Positions 56,353-64,000 of a stretch of 64,000 bases of DNA are shown here, in pieces. A model generated the notes under the pieces. That model was not told the DNA's origin. It did no database searches and was given only the letters and a program-made list of their open reading frames with translations. Made by a program: the position numbers and the translations under genes. Each line of letters opens with the position of its first letter. The stretch's first letter is position 1. Source of the DNA: Luteimonas deserti (lineage in GTDB: Bacteria; Pseudomonadota; Gammaproteobacteria; Xanthomonadales; Xanthomonadaceae); assembly GCF_013425765.1 (NCBI RefSeq), contig NZ_JACCJZ010000005.1, positions 1-64,000 of the forward strand, read 5' to 3'.

Positions 56353-56506
56353 CATGCCCGGTTGGATCCCTTCCGACGGAGCGGCCACGCCACCCGATCG
56401 CCATGCGGCGCAGCCGTGGTCTAGAGAGGTGCGAACCGGTCGAGACCCGGCCCAGAGGCGCCGGGTGGCGGACGAGACGCGTGCGGCACAGGCGCTGCGC
56501 GCGGCG

Positions 56507-56526
56507 GCGTCCCCGATCGGGGACGC
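56507..56526. repeat. Perfect 20-base palindrome in the folA-apaH gap
   Basis: GCGTCCCCGA followed by its exact reverse complement TCGGGGACGC. It can form a 8-bp hairpin with a GATC loop or bind a dimeric protein. It lies about 140 bases from the apaH stop, so it may serve as the terminator of the lptD-apaH operon. Confidence 0.5.
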
Positions 56527-56664
56527 GCGTCAGACCTGGATCCGACGGAGGCCGGCAGCGTGGCCACATGCGCCGCGCCGCGTGGCACGGGTGGACGTGG
56601 GATGGCCGGGGCTGCGGGACGAGCGATCCGGCGTGTGCCTCGACGGCGCCGCTGCGCCCTCCGC

Positions 56665-57516
56665 TCAGGCGCCGGGCTTGCGCGGCGGCAGGTCGGAGAC
56701 GTCGCGCCCCGGCACCTGCACGATGCGCAGGGTGTCGGCATCGAGCTGCAGCGCGGTGAGCTTGCCGCCCCAGACCGCGCCGGTATCGATCGCGTGCACG
56801 CCGTGGCCGATGAACAGGCCGAGCGTCGACCAGTGGCCGCATACGATCTTCAGGTCGCGCTCGGCGCGACCGGGCACCTCGTACCAGGGATAGAGCCCGG
56901 GTTGCTGCGTGCCCGGCTGGCCCTTTTCCTCGAAGGCGATGCGGCCTTTCGGCGCGCAGTAGCGCATGCGGGTGAAGATGTTGATGATCGCGCGATCGCG
57001 ATCCGGTCCCGCCAGGTTGGGCGACCACGCCGGGCGGTCGCCGTACATGTTGCGAAGCAGTTTGCGATAGCCGTCGCTGCGCAGCTTGCGCTGGATCTCG
57101 CCGGCGTGGCGCTCGGCCAGTTCGGTCGTCCACCGCGGCGCCAGGCCGGCGTGGAGCATCATCCAGCCGAGCGTGCGGTCCACATGCAGCAGCGGACACC
57201 GGCGCAGCCAGTCCAGCAGCACGTCGCGATCCGGCGCGAACAGCACACCCTGCAGGTCGGCATTGACCTTGCGCTGGTCCTCTTCGCGTCGCTCTGCGAT
57301 CGCCAGCAGCGAGAGGTCGTGGTTGCCGAGCACGCTGACCACGTTGTCGCGCAGCGAATGCACCAGGCGCAGGGTCTCGATCGATTCGCCACCGCGGTTG
57401 ACCAGATCGCCGCAGAACCACAGGCGGTCCTGCGCCGGGTCGAACCGGATCGCGTCGAGCAGGCGTCGCGTGGGGTCGTAACAGCCCTGCAGATCGCCGA
57501 TCGCCCAGACGGCCAT
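56665..57516 (-). CDS. apaH: Symmetrical bis(5'-nucleosyl)-tetraphosphatase ApaH
   Basis: A 283-residue metallophosphatase that splits Ap4A to two ADP and removes Np4 caps from RNA. Motifs: VWAIGDLQGCYD, FCGDLVNRGGES, VLGNHDLSLL and the His-containing LHAGLAPRW and CGHWSTLGLF. Length matches E. coli ApaH (280). Last gene of the lptD-surA-pdxA-csaA-ksgA-apaG-apaH block, 3 bases after apaG. Confidence 0.97.
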   Translation of the reverse strand: MAVWAIGDLQGCYDPTRRLLDAIRFDPAQDRLWFCGDLVNRGGESIETLRLVHSLRDNVVSVLGNHDLSLLAIAERREEDQRKVNADLQGVLFAPDRDVLLDWLRRCPLLHVDRTLGWMMLHAGLAPRWTTELAERHAGEIQRKLRSDGYRKLLRNMYGDRPAWSPNLAGPDRDRAIINIFTRMRYCAPKGRIAFEEKGQPGTQQPGLYPWYEVPGRAERDLKIVCGHWSTLGLFIGHGVHAIDTGAVWGGKLTALQLDADTLRIVQVPGRDVSDLPPRKPGA

Positions 57517-57519
57517 GGA

Positions 57520-57903
57520 CTAGTGCAGCGTCCGCGGCACGGACAGGGTGAACGGCGGGATCGGCGCATCGAAATGCGCACCGTCGTCGCCGACCATGTC
57601 GTAGCGGCCTTCCATCGTGCCGACCGCCGTCGCCAGCACGGCGCCGGAGGTGTAGGTGAACGCTTCGCCAGGCTCGAGGCGCGGCTGTTCGCCCACGACG
57701 CCTTCCCCACGCACCTCCTCGATGCGGCCGTTGGCATCGGTGATGATCCAATGGCGCGAGACCAGTTGCGCGGGCAGACGGCCGACGTTGCGGATGCGGA
57801 TCGTGTAGGCGAAGACGTAGCGATCGTCGTCGGGCCTGGATTCCTCGTCGAGGAAACGCGTCGCGATCTGGATTTCCAGTGTGTAGTCGGCGGTCTCGTT
57901 CAT
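57520..57903 (-). CDS. apaG: ApaG protein
   Basis: A 127-residue ApaG-domain protein (E. coli 125). It has an immunoglobulin-like beta-sandwich with [26 protein letters not shown] and the [20 protein letters not shown] segment. In Salmonella it is linked to Co/Mg resistance (CorD); its biochemical role is unclear. ATG (57901-57903) gives the family length; a longer frame adds 9 residues. Immediately followed by apaH. Confidence 0.95.
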   Translation of the reverse strand: MNETADYTLEIQIATRFLDEESRPDDDRYVFAYTIRIRNVGRLPAQLVSRHWIITDANGRIEEVRGEGVVGEQPRLEPGEAFTYTSGAVLATAVGTMEGRYDMVGDDGAHFDAPIPPFTLSVPRTLH

Positions 57904-57941
57904 TGCCCGGCCAGTGTAGCCGGATGGCATGAATGCTACGA

Positions 57942-58751
57942 CTACGTTGCCGGCGACAGATTGCCCAGGCGCACGAAATCCGCGACCGACAGCTGTTCGG
58001 CGCGCGTCTGCGGATCCACGCCGGCGGATGCGATCTCCCCTGCATCCATCAGCGCACCGAGCGCGTTGCGCAGGGTCTTGCGCCGTTGACCGAATGCCGC
58101 GCGCACGATGGCGGCGAAGCGCGCGTGGTCGTCGATCATGATCGTGTCCGTGGGCCGCGGGCGCAGGCGGACGACGGCCGAATCCACCTTCGGCGGCGGC
58201 CGAAACGCACCCGGCCCGACGGTGAAGAGCGCGGTGACGTCGCAGTAGGCCTGCAGCATGACGCTCAGGCGACCGTAGACCTTGCTCCCGGGCCCGGCGG
58301 CCATGCGCTCGACCACTTCCTTCTGCAGCATGAAATGCATGTCGACGATCGAGGCCGCGTGCGCGAGCGCATGGAAGAGGATCGGCGAGGACAGGTTGTA
58401 GGGAAGATTGCCGACCAAGCGGATCGGCGCACCGACGGCCAGCCCACCGAGATCGACATCGAGCACATTGGCGTGCACCAGGGTCAGATTCCCGTAGGCA
58501 CTGGCCTGCGCCGCCAGCGGCGCGAGCAGATCGCGGTCGAACTCGATCGCGGTCAACGCCCCGTGGCGCTCGAGCAGCGGGAACGTCATCGCGCCCTGGC
58601 CCGGCCCGATCTCGACGATGCGGTCGCCCGGACGGGGAGCGATCGCAAGCACGATGCGGTCCACGACGCCGCGCTCGTGCAGAAAGTTCTGGCCCAGGGA
58701 TTTCTTCGCAGGACCCGTGAACGCTTCGGAATGTGGGGTGTATCGGCTCAT
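57942..58751 (-). CDS. ksgA: 16S rRNA (adenine1518/1519-N6)-dimethyltransferase
   Basis: A 269-residue Rossmann-fold enzyme that dimethylates A1518 and A1519 in 16S rRNA as a late 30S assembly checkpoint. It has KKSLGQNFL, the SAM motif [22 protein letters not shown] with the NLPY catalytic loop, and the C-terminal [12 protein letters not shown]. The start is ATG 58749-58751; the longer frame adds 20 residues outside the family. Loss gives kasugamycin resistance (known of the family). Confidence 0.97.
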   Translation of the reverse strand: MSRYTPHSEAFTGPAKKSLGQNFLHERGVVDRIVLAIAPRPGDRIVEIGPGQGAMTFPLLERHGALTAIEFDRDLLAPLAAQASAYGNLTLVHANVLDVDLGGLAVGAPIRLVGNLPYNLSSPILFHALAHAASIVDMHFMLQKEVVERMAAGPGSKVYGRLSVMLQAYCDVTALFTVGPGAFRPPPKVDSAVVRLRPRPTDTIMIDDHARFAAIVRAAFGQRRKTLRNALGALMDAGEIASAGVDPQTRAEQLSVADFVRLGNLSPAT

Positions 58752-58776
58752 CGTCGGCCCGGCGTCGGAAGGTGGC

Positions 58777-59121
58777 TCACAGCAGCCGGGTGCCAGGCGC
58801 GACGTCGCCATCGGGCACGCACAGGCGCACCGCGCCGTCTGCGTCGTGGAAACCGGTGATCAGGCATTCGGACATCAGTGGACCGATCTGTTTGGGTGGA
58901 AAATTCACCACGCCCACCACCAGACGGCCGATCAGCGCTTCGGGCGTGTAATGCCCGGTGATCTGCGCGCTGGACTTGCGCAGTCCGATGTCGGGCCCGA
59001 AGTCCACGTGCAGTACGAGGGCCGGCCGGCGCGCGGCCGCGAACGGCTCGGCCGCGACGACCCGGCCGACCCGAAGGTCCACGCGCATGAACTCGCTCCA
59101 TTCCAGCGGCGGCGTACTCAC
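58777..59121 (-). CDS. csaA: CsaA-like tRNA-binding / chaperone protein
   Basis: A 114-residue protein with the tRNA-binding domain of the CsaA family (related to the C-terminus of MetRS and Trbp111). Characteristic blocks: MRVDLRVGRVVAAEPFAA, ALVLHVDFGPDIGLRKSSAQ, ITGHYTPEALIGRLV and VVNFPPKQIGPLMSECLI. CsaA is a dimer with chaperone and SecA-linked activity in Bacillus. The GTG start overlaps the pdxA stop (GTGA), so it is coupled with pdxA and lies ahead of ksgA. This gene is not in the E. coli cluster. Confidence 0.9.
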   Translation of the reverse strand: MSTPPLEWSEFMRVDLRVGRVVAAEPFAAARRPALVLHVDFGPDIGLRKSSAQITGHYTPEALIGRLVVGVVNFPPKQIGPLMSECLITGFHDADGAVRLCVPDGDVAPGTRLL

Positions 59122-60098
59122 GGCAGGCCACGCCGTTGGCAGGCCAGCGCCGCGCACTGGTCGATCGCGGCGAACAGGCTCGACGGATCGGCGAGGCCGC
59201 GACCGGCCAGCTCCAGCGCCGTGCCGTGATCGACCGCCACACGCGGGTAGGGCAGGCCGAGGGTGAGGTTCACCGCCGACTCGAAGCCGCTGAACTTCAG
59301 CACGGGCAGCCCCTGGTCGTGGTACATCGCGAGCACGGCGTCCGCCTCGGCCAAGCGTGCCGGCAGGAACGCGGTGTCGGCGGGCAGCGGCCCGAGCAGC
59401 TGCAGGCCCTCGGCACGCAGACGCTCAAGTACAGGGCCCATCGTGTCGAGCTCCTCGCGGCCGAGGTGGCCGGCTTCGCCCGCATGCGGATTGAGCCCGA
59501 GCACCGCGATCCGCGGCGCCGCGAGCCCGAAGTCGCGGCGCAGGGCCGTATCGAGGATCCGCAGCACGCGGTCCAGCAGCACGGGGGTGACCGCATCCGG
59601 CACCGCACGCAACGGCAGATGGGTGGTGGCCAGGGCCACGCGCAGGGTCGGGTTGGCGAGCATCATCACCACGTCGCAACCCGCGTCCTCGGCCAGCAGT
59701 TCGGTGGTTCCGGTGTAGGGCACGCCGCCGTCATTGATCGCGGCCTTGTGCACCGGCCCGGTGACCATGCCGTCGAACCCGCCCGCGCGGCAGCCGGCAG
59801 CGGCCTCCAGCAGGGCGTCGACCACGCTGCGTGCATTGGCCGACGCGGGCGTGCCGAAGCGGGTCGCCTGGGGATGCGGGCGATGCAGCAGGCGCAGCGT
59901 TCCAACCGGCACCGGCCCGGCCTGGGCATCGGCGAACCGCAGCGTGCGGCCGATGGCATCCGCAGCACGCTGCAGGGTAGGGCGATCGCCGATGACCACC
60001 AGATCGGCCTCGACCGGATGCCAGGCCGCGCGAACGCACAGCTCCGGTCCCACGCCGGCCGGCTCACCGGGCACCAGGGCCAGGCGCGGACGGCTCAC
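59118..60098 (-). CDS. pdxA: 4-hydroxythreonine-4-phosphate dehydrogenase PdxA
   Basis: A 326-residue NAD-dependent dehydrogenase of the pyridoxal-5-phosphate pathway. It has RLALVPGEPAGVGPELC at the N-terminus, GPVHKAAIND, NPHAGEAGHLG and AMYHDQGLPVLKF, holding the three metal-binding histidines. Length matches E. coli PdxA (329). The start is GTG at 60098; no ATG fits, and the frame upstream is Arg-rich shadow of the surA tail. Its stop overlaps csaA. A gap of 157 bases to surA is larger than in E. coli. Confidence 0.95.
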   Translation of the reverse strand: MSRPRLALVPGEPAGVGPELCVRAAWHPVEADLVVIGDRPTLQRAADAIGRTLRFADAQAGPVPVGTLRLLHRPHPQATRFGTPASANARSVVDALLEAAAGCRAGGFDGMVTGPVHKAAINDGGVPYTGTTELLAEDAGCDVVMMLANPTLRVALATTHLPLRAVPDAVTPVLLDRVLRILDTALRRDFGLAAPRIAVLGLNPHAGEAGHLGREELDTMGPVLERLRAEGLQLLGPLPADTAFLPARLAEADAVLAMYHDQGLPVLKFSGFESAVNLTLGLPYPRVAVDHGTALELAGRGLADPSSLFAAIDQCAALACQRRGLP

Positions 60099-60255
60099 GG
60101 CTGGCGTCCCACAGTGCCGGACAGTGCCCGGAGATGCGGCTGCGAGGTGCCGGTCCGGCACGCACCGCGGCCGCGCGTCGGCTCGAGGAGAACTCCGCGG
60201 GACGGCCGCCAGGACGCGCGGACCGTCATGCGATCCGGCGTGACGGTCGCAGGAT

Positions 60256-61575
60256 TCATCCGCCGCTGCCCGCGACCTCGGGATCGGGATTGGGGCCGAT
60301 GCGGATGCTGACGTAGGCCTCGCCGCGCAGCTCGCGCACGTAGCGGTCCCACTCGTCTTCCAGCTTGCGCTGGCCGATCGCCTCGCGCGCCTGCGCGCGC
60401 CGGTTGCTGTCGTTGCCCGACGACTGCCGCGTGGCCATCCGCTGGACGATGTGCCAGCCGGCCTGGGTCCGGAACGGGGCGGACACGCCGCCGTTGTCCA
60501 GCGCCGCGACCTGGCTGCCGAAGTCCGGGCCGAACTCGTCCTGCGTGAACCAGCCGAGGTCGCCACCCGTCCCACGCGTGCTGGTGTCTTCCGAGTTCTC
60601 GCGGGCGATCTCCGCGAAATCCGCCCCTCCGACGATGCGCGCGCGCAACGTGTCGGCCCGGGCGCGGGCCGCGGCGTCGTCGCCCGCGGGGGCGCGGATC
60701 AGGATGTGTCGTGCCTGGAACTCGGTCACCGTCGCCCCGGCCGACTGCGCCGCGTCGCGCGTGTCCACCAGCTGCAGCAGCTGGAAGCCGCTGGGGCCGC
60801 GGATGGGGCCGAGCACCTGGCCGGGCTGCAGCGAGGTCACGGCGGTGGCGAAGGCAGCCGGGATCTCGTCGGTGCGACGCCAGCCCAGATCGCCGCCTTC
60901 CAGCGCATTGGGGCTGTCGGAGTAGCGAACGGCGGCGGCCGAGAACTCCATTTCGCCGCGGTCGAGCAGGCCCTTGATGCCGTCGATCTTCTGCTGGCCG
61001 ATCTGGATCTGCTCCGGGGTCGCCCCTTCCGGCAGCGCGACGAGAATGTGCGCCAGCCGGTACTGCGCACCGGTGGCCTGGGCGGACAGCGCCGCATCCA
61101 CTTCCGAGTCGCTGACCGAAATGCGGCTCTGCGCGAACCGCTGGCGCATGCGCTGGATCATCAGCTCGTCGCGCAGCGATGCCCGGAAATCGTCGAAGGA
61201 CATGCCGTCGCCGGCGAGCTGCTGGCGCAGCTGGTCCATCGTGAAGTTGTTCTGCTGCGCGATCGCGCCGATGGCCTGGTCGACCTCCTCGTCGCTGATG
61301 CGCACGCCGGTCTGCTGGGCGCGGGCGGTCTGCAGGCGCAGGGTGATCAGGCGTTCGAGCACCTGCCGCTCGAGGATCTGCTGCGGCGGCAGCTGGTCCT
61401 GGCGCGTCGCGTACTGGCCGCGGATGTTGGCGACGGCGCGCTCGAGCTCGCTCGCGAGGATCACGTCCTCGTCGACGACCGCAGCGATGCGGTCGAGCGG
61501 CTGCAGGTCCTGCGCCTGGGCGGTAGCGGCGAACAGCACGGCGGCCGCCGCGAGGGAACGGATCAGTGTCTTCAT
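60256..61575 (-). CDS. surA: Periplasmic chaperone / PPIase SurA
   Basis: A 439-residue periplasmic chaperone for outer-membrane proteins. Signal peptide residues 1-21 (ATAQA), SurA N-domain (RIAAVVDEDVILASELE and TLRLQTARA), and two parvulin domains (starting YRLAHILVALPEG at about 172 and FQARHILIRAPAG at about 288, each with a GGDLGW motif), then a C-terminal helix. Its ATG overlaps the lptD stop (ATGA). It delivers LptD and other beta-barrels to the BAM complex, so co-expression with lptD is logical. Confidence 0.97.
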   Translation of the reverse strand: MKTLIRSLAAAAVLFAATAQAQDLQPLDRIAAVVDEDVILASELERAVANIRGQYATRQDQLPPQQILERQVLERLITLRLQTARAQQTGVRISDEEVDQAIGAIAQQNNFTMDQLRQQLAGDGMSFDDFRASLRDELMIQRMRQRFAQSRISVSDSEVDAALSAQATGAQYRLAHILVALPEGATPEQIQIGQQKIDGIKGLLDRGEMEFSAAAVRYSDSPNALEGGDLGWRRTDEIPAAFATAVTSLQPGQVLGPIRGPSGFQLLQLVDTRDAAQSAGATVTEFQARHILIRAPAGDDAAARARADTLRARIVGGADFAEIARENSEDTSTRGTGGDLGWFTQDEFGPDFGSQVAALDNGGVSAPFRTQAGWHIVQRMATRQSSGNDSNRRAQAREAIGQRKLEDEWDRYVRELRGEAYVSIRIGPNPDPEVAGSGG

Positions 61576-64000
61576 TGGCTCAGGCCGGGAGTGAGGGTTT
61601 CCACGTCGTCGCTGTTGCGCAGCTCGGACGGCGGCACGAGATAGAGGTCATCGCGGTAATAACCGAGAATAGCACGGCGCAAACGGTCTTCCGTATTGGG
61701 TCCCGCCGAGCCGAGACCCTTCAGTTCAAGTTCGAACATGATCGCGTTGTTCAGCTCGCCCTGGCGGTTGCGCAGGTAGCGCCGGCCGACCACGCGCGCG
61801 GCCAGGCAGCAGCTGTCCCACTGCACGCCGGCGATGGCTTCGAGCAGGCGGTTCTCGGTGAACGAGTAGTAGTAGCGGCCGATGACGCTCCAGGCCGGGC
61901 TGATCGGATACAGGAACGAGAAATCCGCCTGCTCGATCAGGTCGCCACGGCGGCGGTAGGCGAAGTTGACGATCCCCTCGTCGCCAATGAGGTAGCGGGT
62001 GCGCAGTGACATCAGGTCTTCGCGGCGGAACTTCGGGTCCCACTGATAGCCCGCGCTGACGGTCCAGCGGTCGTTGATGGCATAGGTGGAATCCGCGACC
62101 CATGCCGAGCGGCCCTGCTCGACCTGGGCCTCGCCCGGGACCGTCACCCGCGAGTCGTCCAGATAGACGATCTGGCCGAGGCTTGCGGAGAGTTTCTCCA
62201 TGCCGTCGGACTCGCGGATCAGCCGCGTGCTCATCGCCAGCGTGATCTGGTTGGCGTCTGCTTGGCGGTCGGCGCCCGAGTAGCGGTTGTCGCGGAACAG
62301 CTGGCCCCAGCCGAAGGTCAGCGGACTGGTGTCGAACAGTGGCAATGCGCTCTGCTCGCGGTAGGGCGAGTGCAGGTAGTACACGCGCGGCTCGAGCGTA
62401 TGCAGATAGTCCTCGCCGCGGAACCGGCTGTTGCGGTCGAAGAACAGGCCGGCATCGATCGAGGTGATCGGCTGGCTGCGGCTCGGTCCGCTGTCGCGAT
62501 AGAGAGCGAGCGTTTCGGCCGGCACCGGCTGATTGCCCGGGATGCCCAGCTCGGCGCGCGCGCGCTGGTCGGCGATGCGGTCGGCCAGCACGCGGTCGAG
62601 TGCGTACGAGGTGTGACGCCATGCCACGGTGGGCCGGATGAACCAGCTCGGTCCTTCCAGCGGCAGGGAGACGTAAGGCTTCAGGTCGACCCGGGTACCG
62701 CCCGGCCGCGCCACGTCGTCGACGTGCGCGAACCGGGTGGCGGTCGAGTCGATGCCCGCATTGATCCAGCGGCCGTACGGCCGCTGCCAGCTGAAGAACG
62801 CATGCGGCAGCCGGTTGTAGGGCAGGACCGCCTCGGGCAGCGTGTAATCGGTGAGGAGCTGGTAGTCGCCGAGCACGCCGGCGTTCCAGAAGCCCAGGTC
62901 GCCCGACGTGCCCTGACCGAACACGCCCACCTGGCTCAGCGCACTGACCGCGGAGATGCCGTCGATGTTGTTGCTCGAATCCTCCAGGTAACGCGGATCG
63001 CTCATCCAGGTCAGGCTCGCGCGGCCCTGCCAGCGGCGGTTGAGGTCGGCCGAGCCGTTGAAGCTGAGGAAGGCGCGGTCGTCCTTGCGCCGGTTCTCGA
63101 CGATCGGCACCTGTTCGGCCTCCAGCTCACGCTCGCGGCTGGCGAGCTTGTCCGAGGGCAGGAAGGCCGCGTCGAACTCGCCGCGGGTCGAGCCGGTCAT
63201 GAAGCGGAACTCGCTGCCGAGCTGCACGCCGCGCCGGCTCATGAAGCGTGGCTCCAGGGTCAGGTCGTAGTTCGGCGCCAGGTTGAGATAGATCGGCTGG
63301 GTATAGTCGAAGCCGTTTCGCCCGGATTGGGAGATGCGCGGATAAAGCAGGCCCGAGATGCGGCGCTCGTCCACCGGAAAGCGGAACCACGGCACGTAGA
63401 GCACCGGCACCTTGCCCACGCGCAGGGTGGCGCTGCGCGCCGTGCCCATGCCCATTTCGGTGTCGACGTCGATCCGGTTCGCGCGCAATTCCCACCAACG
63501 GTCGCTGGGCGGACAGGTGGAGTAGGTCGAGCCGATCAGCGCGCCCTGCGCGCCGGTCATCCGGATCTCCTCGGCGCCACCGTTGCCGCGACGCGCGGTG
63601 AGCTGGTAGCGGACGTTGTCCATCCGGTAGGCCTCGGCGATCGAGTCGCCCTCCAGGCGGTCGGCGATCACCCGCATTCCGGAGTCCTGGTAACGCACGT
63701 TCCCGTTGGCGACGAACGTCCCGTCTTCCTGCGAGAACTGCAGGTCGTCCGTACCGAGGAACTGGTCGCCGCGGCGCAGGGTCACATCCCCGCTGACGTT
63801 GCCGGTGAAGTCGCTGTCCACACCCGACAGGCCTTCGAACTGGTTGCCGTCGATGTTGGTCGGCTGCCTCTCGCGGTCCTCCACCGAGCCCACCGGTGCC
63901 TGGGCGTCGGCGAAGGCCGGCACGGCATCCTCGATCGGACACAGCGCCCAGTAGTTGGGCCGAAGCACGTCGTCGGCCTGGGCAGTCAGGGAAAGGGCGA
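61572..64000 (-). CDS. lptD: LPS-assembly protein LptD, 5' end beyond window
   Basis: The outer-membrane LPS translocon barrel, about 809 codons in the window, continuing past the right edge. The last visible in-frame upstream codons read SLTAQADDVLRPNYWALCP, that is, the end of a signal peptide and the start of the mature protein, so only about 20 residues are missing. Order: beta-jellyroll OstA domain (GNVSGDVTLRRGDQFL to WFRFPVDERRISG), then the barrel. Cysteines expected for disulfides: WALC, STCPP and the C-terminal DSCC pair. It has a short C-terminal tail (DDVETLTPGLSQ) after the barrel. Coupled to surA by a four-base overlap. Confidence 0.96.
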   Translation of the reverse strand, partial: ALSLTAQADDVLRPNYWALCPIEDAVPAFADAQAPVGSVEDRERQPTNIDGNQFEGLSGVDSDFTGNVSGDVTLRRGDQFLGTDDLQFSQEDGTFVANGNVRYQDSGMRVIADRLEGDSIAEAYRMDNVRYQLTARRGNGGAEEIRMTGAQGALIGSTYSTCPPSDRWWELRANRIDVDTEMGMGTARSATLRVGKVPVLYVPWFRFPVDERRISGLLYPRISQSGRNGFDYTQPIYLNLAPNYDLTLEPRFMSRRGVQLGSEFRFMTGSTRGEFDAAFLPSDKLASRERELEAEQVPIVENRRKDDRAFLSFNGSADLNRRWQGRASLTWMSDPRYLEDSSNNIDGISAVSALSQVGVFGQGTSGDLGFWNAGVLGDYQLLTDYTLPEAVLPYNRLPHAFFSWQRPYGRWINAGIDSTATRFAHVDDVARPGGTRVDLKPYVSLPLEGPSWFIRPTVAWRHTSYALDRVLADRIADQRARAELGIPGNQPVPAETLALYRDSGPSRSQPITSIDAGLFFDRNSRFRGEDYLHTLEPRVYYLHSPYREQSALPLFDTSPLTFGWGQLFRDNRYSGADRQADANQITLAMSTRLIRESDGMEKLSASLGQIVYLDDSRVTVPGEAQVEQGRSAWVADSTYAINDRWTVSAGYQWDPKFRREDLMSLRTRYLIGDEGIVNFAYRRRGDLIEQADFSFLYPISPAWSVIGRYYYSFTENRLLEAIAGVQWDSCCLAARVVGRRYLRNRQGELNNAIMFELELKGLGSAGPNTEDRLRRAILGYYRDDLYLVPPSELRNSDDVETLTPGLSQ

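Larger units (their letters stand above)
56285..56664. other. Convergent intergenic region between folA and apaH
   Basis: 380 bases with two stem-loop candidates listed separately and no credible gene; the open frames are Arg/Ala/Pro-rich shadows. Confidence 0.45.

Overview
The window is a stretch of very GC-rich (roughly 70% by eye) chromosomal DNA. Gene content and protein style suggest a gammaproteobacterium of the Xanthomonadaceae/Lysobacteraceae (Lysobacter- or Luteimonas-like). The pointers are a complete PilG-PilH-PilI-PilJ-ChpA-CheB-like-ChpC twitching-chemotaxis operon, a monofunctional RelA, the LptD-SurA-PdxA-KsgA-ApaG-ApaH cluster, DUF2058 and DUF962 proteins, and frequent GTG starts with 4-base stop/start overlaps. 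This placement is inference. I found no rRNA, tRNA, CRISPR array, IS element or prophage.

Layout. 1-2.0 kb: end of a VWA/TPR Bat protein, then BatD. 2.0-7.1 kb: Dps (minus), HrpA helicase, a small secreted protein. 7.4-13.3 kb: RelA, a membrane-anchored repeat protein, a two-domain glycosyltransferase (minus). 13.5-20.0 kb: an overlapping run of PBP1b, a lipoprotein, YoaA helicase and TsaB, followed by signal peptidase I. 20.0-21.4 kb: a low-GC island with one orphan gene. 21.4-23.3 kb: gshB and tonB (minus). 23.4-36.1 kb: the seven-gene pil-chp operon. 36.1-43.0 kb: DUF2058, rsmE-bioA (minus), nudE-cysQ-mazG, a broken ynfA, a DUF962 protein and a DUF486 protein. 43.1-48.9 kb: a ColRS/VgrRS-like two-component system and a MacAB-type export system with separate ATPase and permease. 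48.9-52.6 kb: a subtilisin, a LysM/cysteine-amidase protein, a small secreted protein and an SGNH-hydrolase lipoprotein. 52.8-56.3 kb: dgkA, terC, lgt, thyA, folA. 56.7-64.0 kb (minus): apaH, apaG, ksgA, a CsaA-like gene, pdxA, surA and lptD, the last cut by the window edge.

How the parts work together. Cell-envelope construction dominates: PBP1b, signal peptidase, Lgt, SurA, LptD, DgkA, TonB and the glycosyltransferase. The pil-chp operon links a membrane receptor (PilJ) through CheW-like adaptors (PilI, ChpC) to the giant kinase ChpA and the response regulators PilG and PilH, which steer type IV pili.

The most unusual signals are: (i) a 250-residue run of 50 five-residue repeats inside ChpA, with a higher-order 90-base period, probably a rigid single alpha-helix; (ii) a CheB-like protein in the same operon that has lost the catalytic Ser and His; (iii) a low-GC orphan gene behind about 540 bases without a convincing gene; (iv) a decayed ynfA; (v) LTxxQ-type (Spy/CpxP-like) motifs inserted in the MacA-like adaptor; and (vi) a csaA-like gene coupled to pdxA inside an otherwise enterobacterial-type gene order.
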